A stretch of DNA of 46,083 bases from the NCBI GenBank assembly GCA_012522645.1, contig JAAYKC010000076.1, positions 1-46,083 of the forward strand, in the 5' to 3' direction. Below are positions 24,333-32,258 of the stretch, in pieces. The notes under the pieces were generated by a model, which saw nothing but the letters and a program-made list of their open reading frames with translations, searched no databases and had not been told where the DNA came from. Numbering within the stretch: the stretch's first letter is position 1; the number at the start of each line of letters is the position of its first letter. The position numbers were made by a program, and so were the translations under genes. Origin of the DNA: Thermoplasmatales archaeon. GTDB taxonomy: Archaea; Thermoplasmatota; Thermoplasmata; Methanomassiliicoccales; Methanomethylophilaceae.

Positions 24333-24776
24333 TCAGTCCCCTCTGAGGCCCGCATGATGCATATTGCCGGAGGCGGGAGAGGTCATTGTGAGCTTCCCTC
24401 TGAGCACCCCTTTTATGGACATGAGCTCGTTCGACAGGTTCTTCAGATCGCCCATGACACCTATGGCGGTGACGGTCTCGAGGATGTTCCTGCCCTCCAG
24501 AGGCACACTCAGGCTGCCCACCATGTCGGAGCGCCATTTCCTTCCCAGATCCCTGAGCTGATCATGAATGCCGTCGTGCCTGCTGTCATATACGAATACC
24601 AGGACCCCGACCGTTATCTGCCTCTCATTCTTCCACTCCTTCTCGGCCAGGGAATCCCGTATCAGGTCCCTTATGGCCTCGGAGCGGCTCACGTATCCTT
24701 TTTGGGTTATCGAAAGGTCGAATTCATTGAGGAGCCTCGGGTCCAGGGAGACTCCGATACGGGTAACGCCGTCCAT
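24333..24776 (-). CDS. NikR-like ribbon-helix-helix regulator lacking the canonical nickel ligands
   Basis: Residues 1-45 form a ribbon-helix-helix DNA-binding domain (RIGVSLDPRLLNEFD, YVSRSEAIRDLIRD) and about 54-130 an ACT-like domain, as in NikR. The four high-affinity Ni ligands of E. coli NikR (H76, H87, H89, C95) align with R79, S90, P92 and I98 here: LHVH is replaced by LSVP and the DDCLE segment by RNILE. It thus looks unable to bind Ni in the usual square-planar site and may sense another ligand. It heads an operon with DUF2284; TATA-like GTTTAATACGG lies about 25-30 nt upstream. Confidence 0.85.
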   Translation of the reverse strand: MDGVTRIGVSLDPRLLNEFDLSITQKGYVSRSEAIRDLIRDSLAEKEWKNERQITVGVLVFVYDSRHDGIHDQLRDLGRKWRSDMVGSLSVPLEGRNILETVTAIGVMGDLKNLSNELMSIKGVLRGKLTMTSPASGNMHHAGLRGD

Positions 24777-24847
24777 GGAAGCCGTTAACGCATTATCCGT
24801 ATTAAACGGGACACATACTTATTATCAAAGAGGCCTTAGACGCGAAT

Positions 24848-25636
24848 ATGGCATCCGGACTGACCCCTGTGTTCAGGGAAGTGATAGCCGATATGGTGAG
24901 AGGCAAAACTGTTGCCGTGGCATTCTCAGGAGGGCTGGACAGCAGCACGGTGGCCGCCATCGTGAAGGATGAGGCCGAATCAGCGACGCTCTACACATCC
25001 GGAGTGGATGATGCCTATGATGTCAATGAGTCCAGGGAGATGGCCGGGATCCTCGGGATGGATTGGCGGCACATCCTGATCTCAGAGGGGGATCTGGAGG
25101 ATTGCGTTAGGCACATGATCCGGATAACCGGGACGGTGAATCCGATAACGCTGTCATTCGAGATACCGTTCTATTACGTGGCGAAGCACTCTGAAGAGCA
25201 TTACATAATAGGCGGCCAGGGCGCGGATGAGCTGTTCGCAGGATACGCGAAGTACATAGGGCTCTCCGACCCGGAGCTCAGGGACATGATGAATGCGGAC
25301 ATGTGCCGTCTCCTCGATGAGACGCTGGCTCATGAGAAGGCAGTTGCCGGGGAATTCGGGAAGGAGGTCATGTACCCGTATCTGGATGACAGGATCGCCA
25401 AGGCCGTCGGGAAGATGGACATAGGGGATCTGGCCCCGGGCGACATCAGGAAGAGGGCCCTCAGAGAGGTGGCCGAGGATCTGAGGTACCCGGAGATCGC
25501 CGCGAAGAAGAAGAAGGCGGCACAGTACGGGTCCGGATCAATGAGGCTCCTCAGGCGCATAGCCAAATCGAAGGGCATGACCGTCCGGGAGATGACAGAG
25601 GGGATGCAGGTTGAATGGGAATCCCGGAGCTCTTGA
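24848..25636 (+). CDS. Stand-alone PP-loop ATPase of the asparagine synthase C-terminal type
   Basis: The 262-residue protein has the PP-loop AFSGGLDSSTVAAI near residue 26, LSFEIPFYYVA, GGQGADELFAGYAKY and a C-terminal KKKKAAQYGSGSMRLL, the pattern of the asparagine synthase synthetase domain. The N-terminal glutaminase domain of AsnB is missing, so it may use free ammonia or act in an amide or adenylation reaction other than asparagine synthesis. It overlaps the next gene by 26 bp. The ATG at 24848 begins the homologous region. Confidence 0.8.
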   Translation: MASGLTPVFREVIADMVRGKTVAVAFSGGLDSSTVAAIVKDEAESATLYTSGVDDAYDVNESREMAGILGMDWRHILISEGDLEDCVRHMIRITGTVNPITLSFEIPFYYVAKHSEEHYIIGGQGADELFAGYAKYIGLSDPELRDMMNADMCRLLDETLAHEKAVAGEFGKEVMYPYLDDRIAKAVGKMDIGDLAPGDIRKRALREVAEDLRYPEIAAKKKKAAQYGSGSMRLLRRIAKSKGMTVREMTEGMQVEWESRSS

Positions 25637-26852
25637 TTGGCTGTACGGCCTCCAAAGGCACGGCATGAAGCTGGGACTGAGGAATACCGGGGAACTCCTG
25701 TCGGCACTCGGGGACCCTCAGAACGATTTCAGGAGCATACATGTGGCCGGCACCGACGGCAAGGGCTCCGTAGCCGCCATAACGGCATCGATCCTCAGGA
25801 AAGCGGGCATAAGAACGGGACTCTACACATCCCCGCATCTGGAGAGCTTCAACGAGCGCATATGCGCCGACGGGATCAGGATATCCGACGGGGAGCTGGC
25901 GGATCATGTTTCCGTGATACGTCCGAAGGTGGAGGAGATGGCCTCCCGCGGCCTCATATGCACATTCTTCGAGGTGACCACCGTCATAGCCTTCCTGCAT
26001 TTCAGGGAGGTCGGGGTCGAGTATGCGGTCATCGAGGTGGGGATGGGCGGCAGGGATGACGCCACCAATGTCATAACGCCCGACGTCTCGGTGATAACCA
26101 ACATAAGCCTGGAGCATACGGAGTATCTCGGGGATACGACAGAGAGCATCGCCGCAGAGAAGGCGGGCATAATCAAAGAAGGCGTCCCGGTGGTGACGCA
26201 ATGCGGAGGACCGCCGCTTGAGGTGATAAGAGCCAGGGCCGCAGAGTCGGGATCGGATGTCACGGTAGTGAGCGCTCCTGAGATAGTGTCCCTGGAGCAG
26301 ACCGGTACGGTATTCATGTACGAAGGAGAGAGATACACAGTCAGTCTTGCAGGCAGGCATCAGGCGCTCAATGCCGTCACTGCGATGGAAGCGGTCCGAC
26401 TGCTCGGTGACGGGCGCATCAACGATGCGGTCATCCCGGGGCTGAGGGATGTGGTATGGCCCGCGCGTCTTCAGAAGCTCCCCGGGCGTCCCATAGTCCT
26501 TGACGTGACCCATACAGTCTCCGGGGCCAGGGATCTTGCGGATGACATATCCGAGATATACGGCCGTGTGACGCTGGTGATCGGTGTGCTCTCAGACAAG
26601 AACCTCAGGGGGATAGCGGAGAATCTGGCTCCCGTGGTGAACAGGGCGGTGATAACATCCCCTGATTCCGACAGGGCCATGCTCCCGGATGCCGAGATGG
26701 CCCGGATATCGGAATACATACAGGATGCGGAGACGGCGCCCACGATCGGAGATGCTATAAAGAGGGCCTTGGAGATAAGGGGGGAGGACACGGTACTGAT
26801 AACCGGGTCCCATTTCATGATAGGGGAGGCGGTAAGATGGCTGGAGATATAG
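25611..26852 (+). CDS. folC: Folylpolyglutamate synthase/dihydrofolate synthase-type Mur ligase
   Basis: The 413-residue protein has the FolC layout: ALDWLYGLQRHGMKLGL, the P-loop HVAGTDGKGSVAAI, YTSPHLESFNERI, VIEVGMGGRDDATNVI, NISLEHTEYLG, EKAGIIKEG, and a C-terminal domain with GRHQALNAVTAMEA and LDVTHTVSGA. In methanogens, FolC homologues may glutamylate pterin or F420-like cofactors, so the exact substrate is open. The best start is TTG at 25611, overlapping the PP-loop gene by 26 bp; starting at the ATG at 25662 would lose the conserved first helix. Confidence 0.85.
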   Translation: MNGNPGALDWLYGLQRHGMKLGLRNTGELLSALGDPQNDFRSIHVAGTDGKGSVAAITASILRKAGIRTGLYTSPHLESFNERICADGIRISDGELADHVSVIRPKVEEMASRGLICTFFEVTTVIAFLHFREVGVEYAVIEVGMGGRDDATNVITPDVSVITNISLEHTEYLGDTTESIAAEKAGIIKEGVPVVTQCGGPPLEVIRARAAESGSDVTVVSAPEIVSLEQTGTVFMYEGERYTVSLAGRHQALNAVTAMEAVRLLGDGRINDAVIPGLRDVVWPARLQKLPGRPIVLDVTHTVSGARDLADDISEIYGRVTLVIGVLSDKNLRGIAENLAPVVNRAVITSPDSDRAMLPDAEMARISEYIQDAETAPTIGDAIKRALEIRGEDTVLITGSHFMIGEAVRWLEI

Positions 26853-27517
26853 TCGAGATCCTGGATGCATTGGCACCCCTCTACGGGAGGGGAGCCTACC
26901 CCGGCAGGTCCGCAGAGGGCCTCAATCCGAGATGGGAAGCGGACCCGTTCCACGTACTGATAGCGACCATACTGTCCCAGAGGACCAAGGATGCCAATAC
27001 GCGCAGGGCATCCGACAATCTGTTCTCGGAATACGATTCGATAGAGGAGCTTGCGGAAGCTGATGAGGAGGCCGTATGCGAACTGATACGCCCCGCAGGA
27101 TTCCCCAGGCAGAAAGCGTCAGGGATCATCAGCTGCTGCAGGATCCTCAGGGATGAGCACGGGAGCTCTGTCCCGTCCGGGACGGAGGAGCTGCTGAGCC
27201 TTCCGATGGTGGGGAGGAAGACCGCCGCCTGCGTGCAGGCCTACGCCATGGGGATCCCTGCGGTATGCGTCGATACCCACGTGCACAGGATATCGAACCT
27301 CATGGGCCTCGTCGATACGAAGAATCCCGAGGAGACAGAGTACGCCCTGATGGAGATGACCCCGAGGGAGAGGTGGAACGACATAAACCGCTACATAGTG
27401 AGGCACGGGCAGGAGATCTGCCTTCCGAACCGCCCAAGATGCGGGCAATGCCCCGTATCACAGCACTGTGACCATGCGCAGAACAATTTTAGAAGCGACG
27501 GAATTAAAACTGATTAA
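26837..27517 (+). CDS. nth: Endonuclease III
   Basis: This DNA glycosylase/AP lyase removes oxidised pyrimidines. The 226-residue protein has the N-terminal FHVLIATILSQRTKDANT, the helix-hairpin-helix LPMVGRKTAACVQAYA with the catalytic Lys, the catalytic Asp in CVDTHVHRISN, and the [4Fe-4S] motif C-x6-C-x2-C-x5-C (CLPNRPRCGQCPVSQHC). It overlaps folC by 16 bp. Its 3' end contains the promoter of hypA (ATTAAAAC). Confidence 0.95.
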   Translation: MAGDIVEILDALAPLYGRGAYPGRSAEGLNPRWEADPFHVLIATILSQRTKDANTRRASDNLFSEYDSIEELAEADEEAVCELIRPAGFPRQKASGIISCCRILRDEHGSSVPSGTEELLSLPMVGRKTAACVQAYAMGIPAVCVDTHVHRISNLMGLVDTKNPEETEYALMEMTPRERWNDINRYIVRHGQEICLPNRPRCGQCPVSQHCDHAQNNFRSDGIKTD

Positions 27518-27533
27518 AACATCCGCATCCTGA

Positions 27534-27908
27534 ATGCACGAGGTTTCCGTCGTATCGAACATAGTTTCCGCCGTACTCAGGGAGTTGGAGAAGTACGATG
27601 CCCACGGGGTCGAGGAGGTCGTCCTGATCATAGGGGACATGACCAACCTCGGTGCGGAGCAGATGGCGTTCGCCTTCGAGATAGTCACCCGGGACACGAT
27701 CCTGGAGGGGGCGAATCTTGTCATAGAGAGGGAGGCCATCGTCGTCATATGCTCTGAATGCGGATACAGGGGGCCTGTGCAGATGATCGAGAGCGATTAC
27801 GGTGAGCATTCGATCCCCATACTGTCCTGCCCGGAATGCGGAGGCCATATCAAAGTGATCGAGGGCCAGAGCTGCGGGGTCAAGAACGTCAAGATCAGAG
27901 AGGCATAG
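27534..27908 (+). CDS. hypA: Hydrogenase maturation nickel metallochaperone HypA
   Basis: HypA delivers nickel to [NiFe]-hydrogenase. The 124-residue protein begins MHEVS, with the nickel ligand H2, and has a zinc site of two CxxC pairs (C73/C76 and C99/C102). The sequence order and length match HypA. It is followed by hypD after 1 nt; hypB, C, E and F are not in this window. TATA-like GAATTAAAAC and GATTAAAAC lie 20-35 nt upstream. Confidence 0.94.
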   Translation: MHEVSVVSNIVSAVLRELEKYDAHGVEEVVLIIGDMTNLGAEQMAFAFEIVTRDTILEGANLVIEREAIVVICSECGYRGPVQMIESDYGEHSIPILSCPECGGHIKVIEGQSCGVKNVKIREA

Positions 27909-27909
27909 G

Positions 27910-28989
27910 ATGTACAAGTACAGGGACGAGAGGACGGCTTCACGGATAATAGAGAAGATAGGTGCCATGAACGGTAAGTACACGTTCATGCACGTCTGCG
28001 GCACCCATCAGGACACCATAGTAAGATTCGGCCTGGAGCAGATGCTGGCGGATGTGGGCGTGGAGATACGTCAGGGCCCCGGCTGTCCCGTGTGCGTCAC
28101 AACGAGCAAAGAGATAGGGGACGCCATACATCTGGCACGTTCCGGCATAACGATCTGCGCCTTCGGGGATATGATGAGGGTGCCCACCACCGTCGGAACG
28201 CTGAATGATGCGAAGGCCGACGGTGCTGACGTGAGGATCGTATACTCGATCGAGGACGCGGTCCGCATGGCGCCGGACCTCGACGGGGACATAGTGTTCG
28301 TTGCCGTGGGATTCGAGACCACCGCGCCGTCAACATGCGTACCGCTTCAGAAGGATCTGCCGGAGAATTTCAGCATCTACAGCTGCCACAGGGTGTGCCC
28401 TCCCATCCTGAAGACGATATTCGATATGGGCGAGACCAAGGTCCAGGGCATGATAGAGCCGGGCCATGTGGCGGTCATCACCGGCACAGGCATATTCGAG
28501 CCCCTTGCGGAAGGATACAAAATGCCTCAGGTGGTGGCAGGATTCGAGCCGCTGGACATACTGATGGCGTGCTATATGCTCTGCAGGCAGATCGAGGAGG
28601 GGAGATGCGAGGTGGAGAATGAGTACACCCGTCTTGTCAGGCCCGAGGGGAACCCGAAGGCGCAGAAGCTCATGGAGGTCACCTACGATCCTGAGGACAG
28701 GGCCTGGAGAGGGTTCCCTGTGATAGAGAAGAGCGCTCTCGCTCTCAAGAAGAAATACGAGTCTCATGATGCGACGAAGGTCCATCAGGACATCCTTGCC
28801 CTGGCACCGGAAGTGGAGCCGGAGGCTCGCGGATGCAGATGCGGTGAGGTCCTCAGAGGGCTCATCAGGTCCGAGGAGTGCCCGATGTTCGGCAGGGCGT
28901 GCAAGCCCATGAGCCCGTCGGGCCCCTGCATGGTCTCCGCCGAGGGGAGCTGCAATATCGCGTACAGGTTCGGGAAGAGGGGGATTTGA
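27910..28989 (+). CDS. hypD: Hydrogenase maturation protein HypD
   Basis: HypD, with HypC, builds the Fe(CN)2CO unit of [NiFe]-hydrogenase. The 359-residue protein has FMHVCGTHQDT (C30), QGPGCPVCVT (C59, C62), VAVGFETTAPS, the GFEPLDILMACYML region and a C-terminal [4Fe-4S] segment with CPMFGRACKPMSPSGPCMVS. These are the expected redox and cluster Cys residues. It lies 1 nt after hypA and 3 nt before the next gene, in one operon. No anomaly. Confidence 0.95.
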   Translation: MYKYRDERTASRIIEKIGAMNGKYTFMHVCGTHQDTIVRFGLEQMLADVGVEIRQGPGCPVCVTTSKEIGDAIHLARSGITICAFGDMMRVPTTVGTLNDAKADGADVRIVYSIEDAVRMAPDLDGDIVFVAVGFETTAPSTCVPLQKDLPENFSIYSCHRVCPPILKTIFDMGETKVQGMIEPGHVAVITGTGIFEPLAEGYKMPQVVAGFEPLDILMACYMLCRQIEEGRCEVENEYTRLVRPEGNPKAQKLMEVTYDPEDRAWRGFPVIEKSALALKKKYESHDATKVHQDILALAPEVEPEARGCRCGEVLRGLIRSEECPMFGRACKPMSPSGPCMVSAEGSCNIAYRFGKRGI

Positions 28990-28992
28990 ACA

Positions 28993-29556
28993 ATGAATAA
29001 TTCCGAAGAAAGCAATATGATCAAAGTACCAGAAAAGAGGATTTTCGTGATAACCAATGACTCCACGGTGTTCCAGACGGACAAGTGGGTCAGTGCCTTC
29101 GAGATGTTCGGCGGCCGCGTGACAGAGGTCAAGAACCTTGTCACGGATCTCTGCGGCGAAGCGGACGTATCCATGGGGATAATCTCAGGCCGATTCGGAT
29201 TCATACCTGCCAATTACGTCGTAATGCCGTACCCGTGGGTTCCCGAGTCCAAAGAGGACTTCGAGCTCCTGCAGTCCAAGAGGGATTTCCTGGGCGCGAT
29301 CAAGAAGACGCTGGGGATAAAGGTGGGCGACACCTATCTCTACGACAAGGTGATAGTCTGCGTTCCGAAGGTCCTGTTCGAGATGATGAAGGACGTTCTG
29401 CCTGATGACAGGGTCATAGCGATCACGAACCCCCAGTTCGAGGAGGAGTGCAGAAACCGGGGATGGTCGTATTACAAGCGCGGCGGTTCCAGGGTGGGCA
29501 AGAAGAACGCCGCGGACATAATCAAGGAGATCGAAGGCTGGAACGCAGGAGCCTGA
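28993..29556 (+). CDS. Unknown cytosolic protein in the hypAD operon
   Basis: The 187-residue protein starts 3 nt after hypD; another possible start is the ATG at 29017. It has no membrane helix. Segments such as RIFVITNDSTVFQTDKW, MGIISGRFGFIPANYVVMPYPW and YLYDKVIVCVPKVLFEMM suggest an alpha/beta fold, loosely like small proteins of the DUF6884 kind, but I would not assign it. Position suggests a link to hydrogenase maturation or simple co-transcription. The 3' end overlaps the convergent alkD-like gene by 35 bp. Confidence 0.75.
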   Translation: MNNSEESNMIKVPEKRIFVITNDSTVFQTDKWVSAFEMFGGRVTEVKNLVTDLCGEADVSMGIISGRFGFIPANYVVMPYPWVPESKEDFELLQSKRDFLGAIKKTLGIKVGDTYLYDKVIVCVPKVLFEMMKDVLPDDRVIAITNPQFEEECRNRGWSYYKRGGSRVGKKNAADIIKEIEGWNAGA

Positions 29557-30220
29557 GGTCCTCTTTAGCCTTCGCATCCACGCGGTACGAATCGGTTATC
29601 TTGCCGATGGTCATGCGCAGCACGTCCGTCTCCAGGGCTCCGCCCCTGAGGATCGGATCGGTCCTCTCAGGATACTTCACGTAGCATTCCGCAAGGGCCC
29701 AGGCGACCCCCATCTTCAGATAGTAGCCCTGATGCCGGACCGAGGACAGCATTCTCAGGACAGCGTCTATGCTCCCGTCGTCCAGGAAATGGGATTTCAT
29801 CATCACTGCGGCATACCTCATCCCGAACTCCGTACCGTCATCGTGATGTGCCAGGACCGAATCCCAAATCATACGGCGGTCCCTGTCGGTCGGCTTGAAG
29901 GCTGAGCAGAAGGCGTCACACACCGCCCAGTTATCTATCCTCGGTATGAATCCTTCCGCCAGCCGCATGCGCTCTTCCGCGTCCTCCGGCGCAAGGCAGA
30001 TGACCAGCCCTCTGATCATGACCTCCTCGAAGTACACGTCCCTGCCTTCGAGATACTCACGCCAGTCCCCTCCGGATACGTTCCTGACGATCCTTCTGAT
30101 GACGGGCATCCTCACCCCTATGATCCCTTCCGATCCCGGGATGAGCTTCCTGTTGAACTTACCGTACTTCTCATCGGCATTCTCCAGGAGCTCGCACATG
30201 ACCTCTTCTCTTATGCCCAT
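29522..30220 (-). CDS. DNA alkylation repair protein, AlkD-like HEAT-repeat fold
   Basis: The 232-residue protein matches the AlkD-type DNA glycosylase family (COG4912): KLIPGSEGIIGVRMPVIRRI, YFEEVMIRGLVI, IDNWAVCDAFC with the conserved Asn-Trp and Asp, a GMRYAAVMMKSHFL helix, and YYLKMGVAWALAECYVKYPE. It would remove alkylated bases. A start at 30262 is also open, but the ATG at 30220 lies about 27 nt from a TATA box and leaves room for the divergent promoter. Its 3' end overlaps the hyp operon by 35 bp. Confidence 0.85.
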   Translation of the reverse strand: MGIREEVMCELLENADEKYGKFNRKLIPGSEGIIGVRMPVIRRIVRNVSGGDWREYLEGRDVYFEEVMIRGLVICLAPEDAEERMRLAEGFIPRIDNWAVCDAFCSAFKPTDRDRRMIWDSVLAHHDDGTEFGMRYAAVMMKSHFLDDGSIDAVLRMLSSVRHQGYYLKMGVAWALAECYVKYPERTDPILRGGALETDVLRMTIGKITDSYRVDAKAKEDLRLLRSSLRSP

Positions 30221-30242
30221 GCGGCATAATCCCGTGCAAAGG

Positions 30243-30250
30243 GTATATTC
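30243..30250. promoter_or_regulatory. Shared TATA element between alkD-like and DUF1848 genes
   Basis: GTATATTC on the plus strand (GAATATAC on the minus) is centred about 24 nt before the DUF1848 GTG at 30271 and about 27 nt before the alkD-like ATG at 30220. Both fit archaeal leaderless spacing, so one AT element may serve both directions. Confidence 0.4.
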
Positions 30251-30270
30251 TTTGTCGGACATCCCTCATC

Positions 30271-31182
30271 GTGATACTGAGCGCCAGCAGGAGGACCGAC
30301 ATCCCGGCATTCCATTCGGAATGGATGATGAACCGTCTCAGGGACGGCAGGCTGATGGTCCGTAACCCGGGTTTCAGGAGCATGGTCTATGACGTTGACG
30401 TGAGCCCCGGGAATGTGGATGCCGTCATCTTCCTGACGAAGAACCCATCCCCTATGACGGGGATGATCGATGAGATACTGTCCATGGGGCACCGTCCGTT
30501 CTTCCAGGTGACGATAACCGGTAACGGCAGGGGGATCGAACCGAATGTGCCGGACATCAGGAAGACAACGGACGCGTTCAGACGGATATCCGGGAAGATA
30601 GGCCCCGACAGGATGATATGGAGATACGATCCGGTGCTGCTGTCCGCGGGGATCGGAGCGGAGGAGCACGCTGAAAGGTTCTCGGAGATATGCTCGCTCC
30701 TGGAAGGTCATACGGGAAGGTGCGTATTCGGGTTCCTGGAACCTCATGCCAAACTGAGTGCCAAGATCGCATCCGGTGCGCTTCGGGAAGCATCAGGGGA
30801 GGAGATGAGAGCGGTCGCCGAGGCCCTGCTGCCGATAGCCGAGTCTGCCGGCATGGAGCTCACGTCCTGCTGCACCGGGACAGCTCTGGAGGGCACCGGG
30901 GTGAAGGATGTCGGGTGCATAGATGAGGACACCATGCGCCGTTCCGGCATACCGTTCACCAGATACTCAGTGCCACAGAGGGAAGGATGCACCTGCGTAA
31001 AGACATTCGATGTCGGGACGTACGGCACCTGTTTCCACGACTGCATATATTGTTACGCCAACCCAGCTTCGCCGGGCAGGAGGACCTCGGACCCGGACAG
31101 CCTGATGCTGGGGGACTCCCTCAGAGAAGGGGACGAGATAATCAAGGTGGGGAAGAGGCAGAGGCTTCTAAGCGACTTCTGA
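30271..31182 (+). CDS. DUF1848 family protein with a C-terminal radical-SAM-like Cys motif
   Basis: The 303-residue protein starts with GTG and reads MILSASRRTDIPAFHSEWMM, VRNPGF and VIFLTKNPSPM, the family signature, with a MIWRYDPVLLS strand. Near the C-terminus is CTC, then TCFHDCIYCYAN: a C-x3-C-x2-C motif as in radical SAM enzymes, although these carry it near the N-terminus. An iron-sulfur enzyme is likely; the reaction is unknown. It overlaps the convergent transporter gene by 15 bp. Confidence 0.88.
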   Translation: MILSASRRTDIPAFHSEWMMNRLRDGRLMVRNPGFRSMVYDVDVSPGNVDAVIFLTKNPSPMTGMIDEILSMGHRPFFQVTITGNGRGIEPNVPDIRKTTDAFRRISGKIGPDRMIWRYDPVLLSAGIGAEEHAERFSEICSLLEGHTGRCVFGFLEPHAKLSAKIASGALREASGEEMRAVAEALLPIAESAGMELTSCCTGTALEGTGVKDVGCIDEDTMRRSGIPFTRYSVPQREGCTCVKTFDVGTYGTCFHDCIYCYANPASPGRRTSDPDSLMLGDSLREGDEIIKVGKRQRLLSDF

Positions 31183-32145
31183 CCCGCGGCCCTCTTTTTC
31201 GAGCTCCCTCTTCATGCGCTTGGGCGAGAAAAGATAGCCGTCCATGAATATGACCCAGCATATCTCTATGACGATGGATGCCGTCACGGGGAACAATGCC
31301 CTCCCCGGGTCCAGGGCCGCAGTGACCGCCACGGCCGTCACGAGAGCTATGGCGATGCCCTTGTTCTTGTAGGACGTCATCAGAACATCCGTCACCCTCT
31401 GCTCCCAGGGCACTCCCGCCCTTCTCTCCAGGAACTCCAGGCTGAGACCCAGTCCGAACGTTCTGAGCATGGATATCCCCATGAAGGTCACCAGCAGCAC
31501 CACCTCGCTCCTGAACATATTCGCAGAGGCTCCCACGGAGATGAAGACCAGCAGGAATATGCAGGAATTCAGGAATATCGCAAGATTCTGCTTATCTATC
31601 TCGACTTTGACAAGAAGGCGGGAAAGGAACAGGGGTATGATGACGACTTCGACGACAGCTATGATCACGCCGGTGACGTCAATGATCTTGTCCAGCATGA
31701 GCCAGACCATGAAAGGGATGTAGATTATGGAAAGCAGGTAAACTGCGATCGTCCCTCTGGCGGCGTGCTTCATATCTCCCCTGAGTATGTATGACAGAGG
31801 CACCACGGACGCTGCGAAGGGAGTCAGGCCTATGAACACAAGACCGACCTTGAAAGCCTCATCCGTGAAGAAAAGGGATGCTATCAGAGGTATCGCCGAT
31901 GCGATCACCATGCTGAGCAGGATCGCTCTCAGGACGGATTTCGGGTTCTCTGCAGGATTCAGCCCTTTGAAAGGTATCCTGGAAAGGGACACGGTCATCA
32001 TGATCGCCAGGATGAGGATCGTGACATTGCTTCTGATCTCAGGCGCTATCTCAGGGAAATATCCGCTGAGCCCCAAGGCCAGGGCCACGATAAGGGCCAT
32101 GGACATCATGAAGGTCCCCCTGCTCAGCAGATCCTTAACAGACAT
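31168..32145 (-). CDS. Bile acid:sodium symporter-family (BASS/SBF) transporter
   Basis: The 325-residue protein has about nine to ten hydrophobic helices and the BASS-type pattern: IPFKGL after helix 2, FIGLTPFAASVVPLSYILRGD, NSCIFLLVFISVGASAN, and TSYKNKGIAIALVTAVAV. It is an integral membrane transporter, probably sodium-coupled, for an organic anion; the substrate cannot be told. The C-terminus is basic and cytosolic (SPKRMKRELEKEG). A TATA box (AGTATATAACG) lies about 25 nt upstream. It ends in TAG. Confidence 0.82.
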   Translation of the reverse strand: MSVKDLLSRGTFMMSMALIVALALGLSGYFPEIAPEIRSNVTILILAIMMTVSLSRIPFKGLNPAENPKSVLRAILLSMVIASAIPLIASLFFTDEAFKVGLVFIGLTPFAASVVPLSYILRGDMKHAARGTIAVYLLSIIYIPFMVWLMLDKIIDVTGVIIAVVEVVIIPLFLSRLLVKVEIDKQNLAIFLNSCIFLLVFISVGASANMFRSEVVLLVTFMGISMLRTFGLGLSLEFLERRAGVPWEQRVTDVLMTSYKNKGIAIALVTAVAVTAALDPGRALFPVTASIVIEICWVIFMDGYLFSPKRMKRELEKEGRGSEVA

Positions 32146-32258
32146 AAGGCCCCGACAGGTGATTATCGTTATATACTCTCTCCATACCGCAGAATTGCAC
32201 AGTACGCGGCCCCCGTCAACATAGGAATATTAACGAAAGGTTGCCTACGGTATCAGTC

